Part shown: positions 48,696-62,755 of the stretch, one piece after another
Position numbering within the stretch: position 1 is the stretch's first letter
Layout of the letters: each line of letters starts with the position of its first letter
Assembly (NCBI RefSeq): GCF_040807025.1
Contig: NC_090943.1
Span: 117,937,900-118,001,899 of the forward strand
DNA length: 64,000 bases
Direction: 5' to 3'
Origin: Struthio camelus
Lineage: Eukaryota > Chordata > Aves > Struthioniformes > Struthionidae
Notes under the pieces: generated by a model
The model's database searches: none
What the model saw: only the letters and a program-made list of their open reading frames with translations
What the model was told of the DNA's origin: nothing
Position numbers and translations under genes: made by a program

Positions 48696-51600
48696 ATAAA
48701 CTTTGATTTTTGGTTGGGATGACTACTAGCCTGGTGGTTTTCATGGAAAGTGTCATTCCCCTTCTCCCTCCTGCCCCCCAATAATTTTTCGAGACTTGAA
48801 ACATTTGACCTGACCCTTTTTCCCCCAAGAGGAACGTATGTGTTACCTGGGCTGAAGTTGAAGGGATTTTGCCTCCAAGCCAAAATGATCTTAATCTTGT
48901 TCTTAAAATGAGAGGAAAGTATGTTTTTATCTGTATTAAAATATTTTGGCAATCATTTCTCAAAAATTCTAGTATTTCCATGCTTTCAAGCAAAGCCTCT
49001 AAGTCTGGCAGGGTACATGGCTTTCTGGTAAGGCTATGTTTCCGACATCCCATAAAAAGTTAGTGTTCAAGTTTTAAAAAAAGCCAACTAACTAACTAAC
49101 CTTAGACAAAATATCTTAGTTGGCACTGCCTCAGAGATTTAATGATACAAATCTTCAGAGAGTCTGTGCTCACTGAGCATCACATATGACCTCACAATTT
49201 TTCTGCTGACGGGACTGTGCGTGTACTGTCCTTGCCCAGATGCAGCAGCAACTGCAAGACTGGACGTGAGGTGGAAGAGATCTGTCCAAGGCTGGAAGGA
49301 GGCTGTCTAGCCAGATGAACAGTCAAAGGGTAAAGAAGTTGTGAGGCTATGAAGTCGGCAGGAAACAAGTAGGATTTGAACAACGAGCCCAGAAGGCTAG
49401 GGCTGGCTGGATGGCAAAGCCTTGGCATGGGGAGGAGAATAAGCATCAAAGTGTGAGGGGAAAGAAGGGAACAGAACAAAAATAGGTTAGAGGAAGGGCC
49501 AGGCAAGTGCTGTATCCCAGAGCAGGACTCGTTCAGTGCTGTGTTTGGGAGCCAGCTGACTTCCTACTTGCTTTTGCAGTACATCTCTGAACAGGGCAAG
49601 ATGATGCAGGTAACGAAGTAGCAGACTTATGGTTTAGACTTGAGAGTCGTGCTGCCCAGTCCGTTGTCCCAGAAGTCCCTAATGATGCTATATCACTTTA
49701 ACCAAATTTTCCCTTTCCTGAGCTGAGACTTGAGAACAACGGCGTGAAAGTGGGGAGCTGTAGCTGAAACATTGGGGTTGTACCTGAAGATATCAAGTGG
49801 TCAGCAGCTCTTCCTTGCGGGGCCCAAGTGGGGCATCCCAAACTGATGGATGCTTTTGGCTTTAATCTGTGTGTGGCCCAGAGTCCTCAATGTAAAATAG
49901 TGGTTGGGAGATGGTGATTATAACTATTAATGACTCTTATTGCAGTGCTCGTTTATCAGTGCTAAGCACTACAGGAAAGCATGTGAGGAAATTGATAATT
50001 CTGTCTTCATAGCTCACTTCTTTAAATACTATTCACCCATTACACTGGATAAGGCAGCAGTTCCTTCCTGACGACAGAACGGGGGGAAAAAAAAGAGAGA
50101 GGAAAAAAAACTGGAGGGGAGAATAGTACATGAGCAGAATGCAACTTAATTCTGGCATTTCCTAAATTCTGACTACTGTAATCTTAATGCTCACATAGTA
50201 TATTTTGGTGTGCAATTTCACCTATAAAATTGCACTTACGTTACCATTATTTCAGTTGTATCAATTTTCTTTTGCCAAAGGTGGCCCAAGTTGCATGTTC
50301 CTCTGAAGCTTATCAGTCTGTTTACAACCCCAATGTTATCTCTGTAAGGAGAGGGCCACAAATGTCACTTTGTTTTGTTCAGTTTGCTTAAAGAGAAGTT
50401 AAAATTTTCTTTCAGAGGCCTAGCAGGTCTTTCTGTTGCATGGAGTTGCGCCATCCTTTTCACATTTTTGTTTTTCTGTTGATACTAAATGCATGTATCC
50501 TCTGCGTTTCGGCTCCTGCTTTTGATAAAGTTACTAGTCTTTATTTTTAGTTACTATCTTTCCTCCTGCTGCCTTATCTGTCTGTAGTGTATTGCACTTC
50601 TGCCAAGTTAGGCTTGCTCTAGACACAACATAAACAAAATTATGTGCAAGAAATATGATGTTATTTGGATTCACTGTAAAAAGTGTTCTCAGTTTTAAAA
50701 TAATTTAACAGTATTGCTAATCTTAACCCTTGCTTTAGACATCCATGAGTATCTGTTTTTGGTGTGTACAGGGTATAACATGCTTTAACTTTTATCATGG
50801 TCTGGAGTCCTGAGATGCTACAGGAAAAGAACTAATGACATTCTTTGCATATATCAGTAAAAAGAGCTTTTGCGATTTCATACTGAGAATGGAAGATGAT
50901 CACTATAACGGCTAAGTAAATATGTATAACTCGAGGAAAAAAGGTAGGCGAAAAATGGTTGTGTTTCTTAAAAAGGTGGTTAAAATAGCAGATGATATCA
51001 AGAAGAGAAAAGAAGATTTTACTTTAAGTGTCCTCTGAGGTCTGTCTTCATCCTAAGTCCATTAGTTATCTGCTTACTATATTATCATGCAAGCCGCAGG
51101 GAAAACTTACAGAGGTTCTGAAAAAGTAAAATACTTGTGCTCCAGGACACATTACTGATGCTAAGAAAAGAAAAGGCAAAACTTTGCATAGTGTTATTAC
51201 AGAAATCACCTGTTTGCAGTTAGCTTTAAAGAATAAATACTTTGAGGCTGAAATTCCGTAACATGTGTTCCTCAAACATTACTTTGATGACATTTTTACT
51301 GACATAAGAATCACAGAAATAGAACTGAATGAGTAATTTGGATGGATCCTGGTATCTGATCCAGTGTTGGCATAGGACGATGTAGCTACACATCGTGGCT
51401 ATTGCGTTAGCAGAGAAGCACACTGAAAGCCAGTTTTTTGTTAAGCTTGGAAGAAACATGTAATTGTTACAAAATCATATATACAGTTGAATATAATAAA
51501 AGTTTTCATTGAGGAAACACAAGTACAGGTGACTGTAAGGAAAATGTTCATTTCATTCATGCTTCTCTTCATGTTTACATAGGACTGCTTGGTATCAGAT

Positions 51601-54600
51601 GGGACCGAGAGGGGCTTGATTCTCCCTCATGTAGTTAGTGTTATGCAGTTGTGAGGTACGTGTGATGCTGTGAGCAGGGAGGGAATTTGATTTACTGCTA
51701 GATGAGCCACACGTAAGTCCTAGTTCCGGGGACCTTGGTGCTTGGGGAGGCAGGGAGCTGCCCAGTTCCCATGCAATGTCCTTCTGTAGGACTCATTAAA
51801 GTAAAACAACCTCTAGAGAAGAGGTCCCAAACTGCTCTGATCAGGAGCAGATGATCCCAAGAAAATGGTAAATTGTCTTTGATGTGTGGAGCCATACTTC
51901 ACGGTGCTTTCAAACCAAAAAATTCTCATTCATGGGAAGTGGTGAATGTTGGCAGTGTTTTTGTGGGCCTGAATAACCTTGAGAACTGTTTCTTAAGTCG
52001 CTGGCAGGCCAGCCACAAGCTGCATGGTCTGGCCCCAGCTTTCCCTTAGGGCATAGCGGCAGCTCTTACCCTACAGCAGCCAGCCTGCGTCGCAGCACGC
52101 GCGGCCTCTGCTGCGGCACTGTGGAGAGGTTGCTCTTTGTACCTTCTTTCTATGGCAGGGGACAAAAAATAAAATTAAAAAATTTAAAGCCAGGGGATGA
52201 GAAATACTCCAAACCATACGTTTCACAAGTCCAACTCTACAAGAAAGCGTTGGTGAAAACTTTACCTATTCTAAGGAGAGGAAGAAAGACAGGGTTATGT
52301 TATGGCCTGGCTGTGCTCTTGTAGCACCCATTTAAATTCCCATTTATATTTTTCTAATACACTCATCTCCTTTTTGCCTCAGAGCTATTTTAATTGAATT
52401 TGCGTGTTCTGCCTGTCATGTAGCTGCGAGCTGCGCTGACTAAAAACAGTTCCGATGCAATAACAAACCAAGCTGGTTCACTAAATTTCCGGTGTTAAAA
52501 GCAGCTGACCTTCATGTGGTGTGTGGGGGGTGGAGGAGAGAGAATAAAAGGTCCAATTCTGAGAACTACACACAAAATATGCACGTGAACTTGTGCACAT
52601 AAGTTGCATGCAAAATTCCTGTAACTGCAGTAACTAGCTGTATACCCACACAAAAGACAGCAGCTGTGTTTTATGGGTGCAATTTTTGAATATTGACTGC
52701 ATTGGGAATTGAATTGTGAAATGGTCTGTAATGATGTGCTGCAGTACACTTGGGATGAGTACATATTTTGTAATAATTACTTCATTGCTAGGCATAACAT
52801 GGTCATTTCTCTTGAATGTTCCATTTTTTCATTCTAAAAAAAACTTGCAAATTAATACAACGTTACTAGTATTGGCTAAAACGTGAATAAGTGGATGGAA
52901 GTCAGAATTGAATTTCCTGTTGTATATTTGTACAACTATTAAAATTACTCTTTTTTTTATCTAATATATAAAACAAAATAATCAACTGTGCTGTGACCCT
53001 TTCATACTGTATTTCTGTTGGTTTTACTGGGCTGGGTGGCCACCTTGTATATCAGAGCACACCAGGCAGAACATCTTTGCATCATTAAATTATCCAGTTT
53101 TCCCGGTATTTTCAGTGGTTCAGGATTTCACCCATTGGGTTGTCAGGATGTGGCCTGTTTTGTTGCAGGGGAAAGATTCACATTTGCTTATGCAGAACTA
53201 CTGTGTGAGATAGTAGACATACCCGATTTTCTCTCTCCCCGTTCCAATTCTGCTGTATTTCTTGGGACTCCTGATAGTCTATGTTTCAGGCTCTTGTTGA
53301 GTGAGTGATAAGATTTTCAAACAAAGGTTTAGAAGGTCTCTGTTGCTTCTCAAGGGTTTGGTTTGCTTAAGTGGAAAAGAATGCTTCAAGATAAGGGATT
53401 TTAGTACTGCCAGCGCCACCAAGAATAATCTATACATGCACAAAATGCAGAGAGCCTGCTTATGTGCATATTTTGTAACTTACTTTAATTCCGGGTTTTA
53501 TAAACAACATGACTGTTAAGGCAGAGAAATGATCTTGGTAAATCTGGTATGATTATCAGATGCTGCCTGAAAGCTGAATATTCATTAGGAAATCTTTACG
53601 GAGAAGTAAGAATTGCTTCTCTTTGCCATTGTCCTTTCCTCGCACCAGTGCCAGCAGTTTCTCCCTTTAATTGCTTATCTCTTTCTTGGAGCAGCAGAAC
53701 CAATAAGGAAACTTAAGTTGAAATAAAAATGGCAAATATTTTGAAGTAAATTCTTGCTGCTACTTTTCTATACACATGTGTTCTCCATGCTAAAACTAGT
53801 GGCAGGGATTTATTAAATCAGAGTTAGGACAAAAGGTATTACAGAAACTTTCATTTCACTCAAGCATATTTTTAGGGCAGTATTAAATATCTTTTAGTAT
53901 TAAGCTCTGGTTGAAACACGTTTACTCTTTAAAGTGGTATCTCTCAAATCAGATTTTAAATCTGGACGTTTAAGCAAACTGCTTTGTCCAGCTCTGGTCG
54001 TGAAAATCCTCGACTGCTTACAATAGCATGAGATTAGGGCCTCCTGAAATCATTTACTAGAAGACATAACAGATGTTAAAATAAGTAGGTGAGTTCTCAG
54101 TGTAGTGATGAATATAAGGATGAATGTTTTGCTTCTAACACGAGTACACACACACACTTAGGATTACTTTGCAGTTCCTTTTTTGCTAGAGAGTAGTTTC
54201 CCATGGTATGATAAACATTAAAGAAAAGTAAAGAAGATTGTAGAGACTTAAGCCCGGATAAGAGCAGGTACAAATAATTTATGCTGGTTGCCCACAGGGG
54301 AGTCTAAGTTATAAAACACTGGTTTGCTGCTAAAACTGACATAAGTTAATTTTTTGTAAGTTAAGAAATATCGCACGACTCAGCATGATTCATCCCACCT
54401 CCTCTTCCCATCTTTATTTTATTTATGTTTTTTTTTTTTACTTTACTAGCAGACTGTTATAACACTTTACTTCCGTTCCACAGGATATTTTGCTGTTCTT
54501 TGGATCAGGGAGGCTTAAGCCAAAACAGGACATATAAAAGATCTAGGTGGGAGGAATACGGGGGAATTGGAACTCTCAGAAAGATCTGGTAGTTCTTATT

Positions 54601-56105
54601 TCCCAAAATATGTATATATAGAGAGAAACTAGTATGGAAACAGTATAGAAAGTGGTATAGTAACATTGGAAAGTTGGGAAGAAGGATACACAGTAATGTT
54701 AAAAATATTAATGCTACACTGCAATGCCTTCAAAATGCTTTCTCTAACAAGAATTTCAAATTATTTTTGCTTCTCTCCACTAGTAGATGTTTCCAACTCA
54801 CCTGCTCCATAGAACCTGTATTTCACAAGTCAGATTTACTATTGCCCCCTAGTAATGTGCATTCCAGTATTAAAGTACTGACTCCCTGTGATGTGTTCTC
54901 TGTCCTGGGGTCATCTAGGAGTCCTGTCTAGGTATCTTTTTACTCAGGTACCTGATACAGTGTTCTTCATTTCTCCTGTTTTCTCACTGTTGCACATTAC
55001 AGTTGCGGAGATGAATGTGTTGTGTGTGTGGATTTGGTTTTTCGGGGTTTTTTGTTTGTTTAACTACCAGTCTCTAGCTTGTTACGAATGGTTGGAAGCA
55101 TTTGGTGGCTCAGAATACGTGGTAGCTTGGCGATGTGCTGCGGACTTGGTTAAGTTAGACATCTACTGAACAATTCTGAGCCAGCTGGTCTCTCTCTGTC
55201 TTACTTTCCACTTTAAATATATGTCAGCCCTGTGTACTTGGTATAAAGCCATTCTCCATTTGTAAAACTCAAATATTTTTATTTATTAAAAATGGTGATT
55301 TCATAAGTATATCTGTAACTACTTTGTGTGCTAAACAAATTGTACCTAAAACATTCCTTTTCCTTGACTTGAGAAGTATCACGCTTTGTAAGCAAATAAC
55401 TGCTACAGATATTTCAAATTTTTCCTATTTTTTCTTCAGTTTTTTTTTTCTTTTCCTTTTTCATGATTGGACTCTTAAGACTAATTTTGACCTGATTATA
55501 TTTTGGCGGTGGTTTTCTTCTTTCAGATAATGCAATGCAGGACAACGTATTATGAAGCTGTCACTTAATCAAGCGAAGTTATGGGAAAACTTATTTCTTT
55601 AGAGAGTTACTTCACATTTAGTGGGCACTGAAAATGTTTATACTGAGAATTAGTGAAGTTCAGATAGGGTACCATAAATTCTTGCACTACCATATTACGT
55701 TCTAACTTCTCCAAGTAGCCAGCTGTCATTCTGCTTCTGACTTTAAACCAGCCATTAGCGCCTATCTTTTCCTATACCACTCTTAAGCAATGAAAGTGTT
55801 TTTTAAGTCTTGGACATTAAAAAAGCTACTATGTGGGTTTAAGAGCACTCGCTGAACCAAAGATTTCATAACAGCATTATGTGACACATACATGAGACCT
55901 ACTCTTGGTACAGAAGCTGAGTGCATTAGGGACCTAAAAGATGAGAAAATAACATGTAATATGTTATCCTAAGAATTGTTCATTATAAATAATTTTTTAT
56001 TAATTGCAGCATTACTCTTTATATATAAATATATGTTTATATGTATTTTTATATATACAACAGTGAGAAACTTATTGATGAAATGAAAAAACTTTTTTTG
56101 AAGAT

Positions 56106-56130
56106 TGTAGTGCTCTGTCAGAGCACTACA
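56106..56130 (+). repeat. Perfect 12-bp inverted repeat with one-base spacer
   Basis: TGTAGTGCTCTG at 56106-56117 and its exact reverse complement CAGAGCACTACA at 56119-56130 are separated by a single T. The loop is too small for a microRNA hairpin. It could be the end of a small DNA transposon, a cruciform-prone palindrome or chance, and no target duplication is evident. Confidence 0.9.
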
Positions 56131-56346
56131 CAAAAATGGTCTTGCTATCTGAAGAGTTTTCGTATTCTTTAAAGAACCTGGAATAAGTCACCACAGTTGT
56201 GGTGGAAACGTGGGGCTGAATTCTCCAAGAACAAGCCACTATATCTCCTTCCTTTTCAGTTGGGTGGAACATGAGAACAGGAGTTCAAGTTTCATCATTC
56301 ATCTGTATAATCACTTTCAGGTTCCTTCAAAGACTGGCAGAATCTC

Positions 56347-56383
56347 CCCCCCCCTACCCCCCCCCCCCAAAAAAAAAAAAAAA
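56347..56383 (+). repeat. C-run followed by A-run
   Basis: CCCCCCCC, TA, a second C-run and then a run of about 15 A. This is low-complexity sequence that is error-prone in assemblies. The Pro/Lys frame across it is an artefact. Confidence 0.9.
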
Positions 56384-58554
56384 GAGGAAATAAAGCCAGG
56401 CTTTGTATGCTTAATGCAAAGCAGAGGGTGGTGGAGGGAAAGACTTGGAGACTCTATGCCATGAGAGACTGCTACAGCATTTTTTTTGTTACACATTCAA
56501 ATCCACAGCGCACAGAGGAAAGGGAAGGGGGGCGGGAAGGGCTGGGCTAACCCTCGTCGTCCAGAAGAGTCTAGAGGCAAGTCTTGCCTCTGCAAAGGAA
56601 TTTTTTTTGATTTGGAGTGAGTGAGCTCAGCCATGAAGTGTTCTGCGTGGCTGTGGCCAGGCACTTAGCCTGTTTGACTAATGGGAGCGTATGTTTTGTT
56701 GGACGATCAGCATGTGCATGGCTGCCTATCAGCATGCATATAGCTGCCACATATGCTTTCCCTTGCCTAATGGAAATCTCAAAAGAGATATTCAGAGAGC
56801 TGAAGGTGGTGGCGGTGAGGGTTGACTCAGAGGACAAGGGGGTTAAATTTTAAGAACAAAACCAGTCTAGTAGCTACTTTCCTCTTCTACGTAGGCACTC
56901 TCCAGCTCTTTCCAGCTTTGCTCCCTGTAATGCGAAGGGACCATAGGAAAGCAACTTGCTGAAACCCTCTGAAGGTTGTTTTATGCGTTCATTTATCTAG
57001 CTTGCTTATTTTTTTGCTTAATTTATTTCTTTCACTTAAAATAATTCTCAGAGTAGGAATTAGCTGCTGTATGAAAAGAAGTTAAAAGTCAAAATTTCTA
57101 GAAATGCATTAAATGCCAAAGTGAAAATATGAGGGTATTTTGGTGTCTTTTTTTATTTCAAGCTGAGTGAATAATGGAATTTTCTTGCAAATGCAAAATA
57201 AACAACTTTGTGCTTCATATTGTATAAATGCTGTTGTGTAAATGGAATGTTTTGTATCAATGCCATCATACTTTTCCTTTGAGAAAATGCTTGTGGCTCA
57301 TTATTTCTGAAATTATATATCTTCTCAGGAGAAATAAAAACCTTAAAGTATTCTTTTTACAACCTTCTTATGCTTGGCACTTCAAGTGTAAAAGAAATTC
57401 CAAATACCATGAGCTCCCTTTACTTTTGTTAGAAACACCAATAATTCTATTGGTGCAATGTTAATAGGTATAATGACAATTGCTATCTTTTCTAAGCAGC
57501 TTCATGAGTCAGGATTTTCTGCCTGTTAGTTATTTTGTTTTGTTTTTTTCTGGGAGAGGAGTTATCGTTAAAACTTTGAAAACTGTGGGATCTCTAGCTG
57601 CCATTAAAGGTGTAATTAAGCACACCTTGGAAATAATTTGATTGACAGTTGAGCAAAACTAGCCCAAATGTTGGGAGAATACAGCCTAGATCTCTTGTTC
57701 AGAAGCTTTTTGTAAATGTTTTATTTTTGTATTTCATTTCTAACCACTGAGATGTGCTTACCTTTAACTGTCATCAGTGGTATTACATTGGGCCCCACAT
57801 ATGCTGAATCGGTGTTTACATTTTCAGTGATTTGGGTAAAGAATGGGAAGGCAACATACTTTGTTTATTGCCACATAGAAACTGGATTTTTCAACCTGAA
57901 TCTTTGTTTAGATTTTGATTTCTACCCTAGGACTCCAACGCACAAATTGTTTTCCTTTTCTAGAAGTAATGACAGGAATTGCTACATCTGTTTTATTAAC
58001 CAGAACAAATATTGAGCACAGATATTTTATGAGAAAGAAACAGAACATCACTTAAATATTACGCCCTTGCATAAGCTTGCGCTTTCCTATCAGGCTTATA
58101 TCTGTGTAACTTTTCTGAAGTAGGCAAGTTGGCCTAATGCTTAAGGCATTAAGGTTGTTGCTTGGCAACTTTGCAGTGTGTGTGTTACTCACCCAGATCA
58201 GACAGATGTTTGCATAGAGTCTAACTGGTAGCAGTCCAAGTGACAAGTAAGCAAACCAGGGTACTAAAATTATTGGTTTAGGGGAACTGTGGTAAATTAA
58301 ACATTTGCACTGTAAGAAGTTGTTCATGATGGTCATTATTTGTGAAGTGTAAAAAAGCTTTTGAAAAAATCAAGAGAGTGGGATGCCTGACTGAGTGTTT
58401 TTTGGTACCCAGGACACAAATATATGTCATGTTTGAACCCTCTGTTGCTGACACAGCGTCCCGTCAACCGAGGTAAACCTGAATGTGAGGCTTAAATTGT
58501 AAACTTAATTACAGTATATATTTAAAAGGTAAAGCATCTTGAGAAAGTCTAAGA

Positions 58555-58935
58555 AGCTATAAATATAGCAAAGAGGAGGCGCTCGGAGCTCTTGCTGTGT
58601 TCAGTGGCAGCCTCAGCTGGAGACAGCCCAGCTCCTGGGAGGCTGGTGGGTGCTTAAGGATGGGGATATAATTTCGAGCAGTTGCAAATGCTCGTACTGG
58701 CATAAGGCAGGGACGGGACCGAGGTGGGAAGGAACAGCCAGGGAAGGGGGGAAGGTGGGAGCTTCCCTCCTGCTGGCCATGTGGACCTTCCAACGGGCCG
58801 CGAGACGCAGCTGGCTGCAGGATGGATGGAGGCAGCCTGGGAGGCTCTCCATGGGCTCCACCAGGCTCTGTACACCCCAGCCGGGGACACGTGTCCTTGA
58901 TCTGGGAAGAGTAGCCACTTCTGCTGTTAAAATGT
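58555..58935. other. GC-richer non-coding block
   Basis: Moderately GC-rich with a few CpGs (58705, 58797-58805). Overlapping open frames occur on both strands (58557-59024 minus, 58650-59063 plus), as happens when GC-rich DNA lacks stop codons. No domain is recognised in any frame, so none is called. It may be a repeat remnant or a regulatory block. Confidence 0.35.
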
Positions 58936-61117
58936 TGTGCAGAGTAACAACTAAAAGCAAGAGCGGGGAGGCGATCTGGGAACAAACGTGCTGTTTTACA
59001 ACTAATGAGAAAGAAACGGCACAATATTTTTCTTCTTTTTCTTATCGTTTTTTTTTAAACTAAGTGTATTTTGTGGCTTTAAAACACCACTATTTTTTCC
59101 TCTCTGTAAGTAGAGTATAGTTGCTGCTAAACATTGAAACTGAGTTTTCTACTATTCTGGTACACTAAGACATTAAAAAACAACAAGAATAATTTGACAA
59201 GAAAGTTACTCGAGGAACCCAAAATTCTTCTTTAGATATGCCTGTTCAGAAGTGTTTTAGTTCTTAAGGGAAACTTGGAACTAAAGTAATCTTTAACCCT
59301 TAAAGAAAAAAAATCTGCATCTTAGCTTACATAACCACAAGGCAATACAGACAGAGGATAAATGTGTGTGTTAGCTGAATTTCCTCCCTTTGATTAAGAA
59401 CACTTTAACATTACAGTAAGCATAAGCATAGTTATTCGTTGTACTTAGTAAGACCCTACTAGCACTTCCCTCAATTGCTATTAACCTTCGAAAGACGAGA
59501 GGTTAACTGTGATAGGTGCTATGCAAACACTCATTAAAGTACATTCCCTACCTGGTAAATCTTGCAGCTTAAGATGACAAATGATATAAAAGCAGTTAGG
59601 GGCTACGCCTATTAACCCAGCCATTGAGAGTCATTTTATTATAGATGTCATGATGAAGAGGTATTTTAAAAAGAGATTTGCAGGGGACAGTTATGATGCA
59701 GGATGGCATTTCTCTTTCTTATAGTGCTTAACGTGCATTATACTTATGTATACTTCATGTCCATTGATGTACATTTGAGTCAGTAAGACTGTAGTTTATG
59801 CTCAAGGTAAACTCCTCCTCTGAGCTGGATGCTTCATGAAAAGAGGTCATAGAAGGACTTAAGGTAATTTTGTAACTACCCTGCAAGACTGAGTTTAATA
59901 GTGTGGAAAAGAGGGAAGGAAGGTGTGATGTTTTAAACGGGAAAACAGACAAGCAGAGGAAAACATGAAGCGCATGGTGGGAATGAGGACAAAAAGGCAG
60001 AATTTCATGGGCTGAAATGGATGGACTCAACAGACACCACCCCAGTACAGGTGAATGGCTTGTGTTGACCTCTATAGAGGTGATTATGGTCTAGGAAGCT
60101 CTCAGTCATAGACTGGCCAATAGAAAATATGAGTTGCCCTTGCCTCGCTCACTGTTAGGAAGTTTAGGAGTCCTACCTAAAGTAAATTTTTGTGTACTGC
60201 ATATTGCATATCTTCTGTATTTTCTATTTCCTATACCCAGAGTACACAAAATGAGAGTATGGCTAAATTGTATTAATGATTATGCATAGACAAAATAAAA
60301 ATAAAAATGTTATTGATGTTATGTTTGGCTTATTAGTTTGTCTGAAAGCTAATTCACACTTGTTTTGGACACAGCCTCAGGTAAATCCTAAAGCACCTTC
60401 AGATTTTTGTTATCTTTCATTCATGAAAGGGGCTGAAGAGATGCAGTAGCAGGTCGTCACATAGTAATCCACTTAGCTACTTTCTGACTGAGAGTATTAT
60501 GGGTATAAAAGTGGCGAAGGGCAATGCTGAATTAATTGTGGTAAATCTTCCATATTTCAGGATTTCAGCTGCAGTTTCATTTTGGCTAGGGCCAAATTTA
60601 CTGATTGTTCTTTCAGCAGTGGGGTGGGTTTGGCTTTGGCTGGCAGAAAAGGACTTATTTCAAACAACAGACCAAATAAATCCCAGCGCTGAGGTCAATA
60701 AACCTGTGTCGAAAATAAATGTGAACTACTGTGTTACTGGAGTTGCACTAAAGGAAGAGTCATATCTCACCTTAGAGTTTATTACAATGGTAATATTGGC
60801 CAATTAGAGGTCTGTAGGCATTACATTTGAAGTGAAGACAGACAGAAAAAGGGTTGATCTGATTTCTAAATCTTACCTTCATGTGCTGTCTCACAGTGAT
60901 TACTCTTAATTATGAGAACTTTGTTTCATTGCTATGCAGAAAGCTAAGCTGCATGAGTCATGAACAGATCAGTTTGCTTTTATTAAATTGGAAGTGGATG
61001 CAGTAATAAAAAAAAAAAATCAGTGCGACTCCAAAACCATCTACCCGTCTAGACATACAATGCCAAGCTCGTGTCTGCTGAGAAATATCTTCCTAATACT
61101 GCTCTAATAATACTACT

Positions 61118-61160
61118 ACTTTTACAGTGCTTCCCATTTTTCAAAGTGCTGTACCCAACT
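61118..61160 (+). mobile_element. Possible ancient LINE/SINE 3' scrap (MIR/L3-like)
   Basis: CTACTTTTACAGTGCTTCCC, then TTTCAAAGTGCTGTACC, resembles the conserved core phrase found in old MIR/L3-type repeats of amniotes. It is short and diverged, so this is a weak call. Confidence 0.35.
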
Positions 61161-61914
61161 AATTCATTGTTGGCTAAGCTTTAGAAGGCCTTTTGCTGAG
61201 TTTGATAGCATTTTTGTGTCTTGCTTCTCTGTAATGTGCTATTTTGAATGCCATGTCCAATCAATTAGGGAATCACAAGAATGTTTTAGGCAGCAGTTCC
61301 CGGGGCTGGTCGATAATCCTTGTCCCTTCTCTTCCAGGGTTGCCTATTCATCCTTTCCTGGCAGAGACCATGTGGCTCCCTATTTCCCTCTCCCATAAAG
61401 AGAGCCCTTGTCACAGCCAAAGGCTGTGGGCAGACCTGTTCTCCTTGCGGCTGCACTCCTCTAACTGATATCCCATGGGATAATTAGATACCCATGTGTG
61501 TGTGCCTTTTCCCTCCCCACCTGTAATTTACCTGTGTCTTGTCAGAGGCTCTGTTTGCCTTTTTCCCCCTGACTTTTCATGCAAGGAACTCTTTTTTTTT
61601 TTTTTCCCCTCGCCTTGCAGGACTTTCCCGAGAAAGTTGTATGTGCTCACTGATGCAGGGAAATTGGGAAAATTCAAAGAGATGGATGGAAAAGGGAGCG
61701 GAGGGCAGAGCTTGCCACCTGTTTTTCCTAGCTTAGTACTGATCTCCTGCGTGACTCTCACTATTGTTGAAACAGTTGGGTTGTCAGCATGCATCAGCTC
61801 TCCCAGCATCATGGTAGCTGGGTGCCATCCTCCCAAAAGGACGGGGTGCTGAGAACAGCTTGTCTTCCAGCCCAGCGTGGAAGCAATCAGATGTGCATCT
61901 AGCATCTTGCATAG

Positions 61915-61951
61915 ATAAGAAATTGGAGGATCAATAAGAAATTGGAGGATC
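61915..61951 (+). repeat. 19-bp tandem duplication
   Basis: ATAAGAAATTGGAGGATC occurs at 61915 and again at 61934, with exact identity over 18 bases. This is a recent slippage-type duplication in non-coding DNA. Confidence 0.95.
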
Positions 61952-62691
61952 CTGGTCTGGGAAAAAGTGCAAGGAAGATATATGGCATAGAGGTGAAGAA
62001 AATTTGTGACATAAGGGCAAAGGAGAAATAGAGGGTAGAGAGGCCCCTAGCCTGGGAGGTGTGCTGCTAAAGGAAGGAGGAGGGAAAAGAGGGCTGAATG
62101 GGGATGGAGAAAGGGCAACGCGGAGCTATGGAAGGGGAAAGGGGAGGGCCCGGCAGGAACAAACTAGGAGAAGTCTTTTGCAGTCACTCAGGTGAGGAGG
62201 GGGTGATAGCCGGGTAGTGGCACACAGGGAGCTTGCACCTGGAGCAGCAGGTTATGAAGGGTTCAAAGGCTGTGCCTTCAAGTCAACTGACACAAGCTGC
62301 AAGCCTGTGTCATCTCTTACCCCTGCCCAGTTCATGCTGTTCTTAAGTAAACTAAATGTGTCACTTAAAAAACAAACTATGGAGGGAGTCACTGCCAGTC
62401 TTTTCCATAGTACAGAGCAGGAGCTGTGTTTTGTCATGGCCAGGGCGTTCCCCGATGGTGAGGAAGAGGTGCCCTGGGCTGGACTGAACATCGTATCGTG
62501 GGAGCTGAGATGCAGAGATGCTGGAATGGAGCCATTAATTAAACTCCTTCACTCCTGATAGCCAAGCCTGAAGCACAGCCCACATAAATGCAAGCAAAGA
62601 GCAAAACTAAAACGACTACCGCATAGCAAGGCCGAAGATCAGCGTCTTTTCTTAGCATTGGCTAGTGTGTGTGGTGATCTGAGCTTCCGTT

Positions 62692-62755
62692 CAGGTAAAT
62701 TAACACTGGTATATCTCCAGTGAATTCAGGGAAATTATTCCTATTTCGTACCTGT
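62692..62755 (+). mobile_element. Possible old amniote repeat fragment
   Basis: GGTAAATTAACACTGGTATA followed by CTCCAGTGAATTCAGGGAAATTATT has the phrasing of a very common ancient amniote repeat (around 'ACACTGGTATAACTCCATTG'). The match is from memory and partial, so borders and family are uncertain. Confidence 0.35.

Larger units (their letters stand above)
48700..58550. other. Non-coding AT-rich DNA
   Basis: No exon was recognised. It includes an AT-rich tract near 55985-56060 (TATA/ATAT-rich), C and A runs at 56347-56383, a compact hairpin at 56106-56130, and a short CTAACTAACTAAC repeat near 49089. Open frames are short and unsupported. Confidence 0.5.

Noticed and set aside
51300..51330. 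Phrase GAATCACAGAA resembling a reversed CR1 tail
   Set aside because: The neighbouring sequence does not continue into CR1 landmarks, so the match is too short.
53018..53308. 96-codon frame on the plus strand
   Set aside because: It has no recognisable domain and no splice sites or promoter context, so it is treated as chance.
58125..58190. tRNA-like A-box phrase (GGCCTAATGCTTAAGGC)
   Set aside because: No cloverleaf or B-box could be completed. It may be an eroded tRNA-derived SINE, but the evidence is too thin to call.
60499..60807. 102-codon frame with a hydrophobic stretch
   Set aside because: It has no family resemblance, and parts of the DNA look like old repeat phrasing, so a chance frame is more likely.
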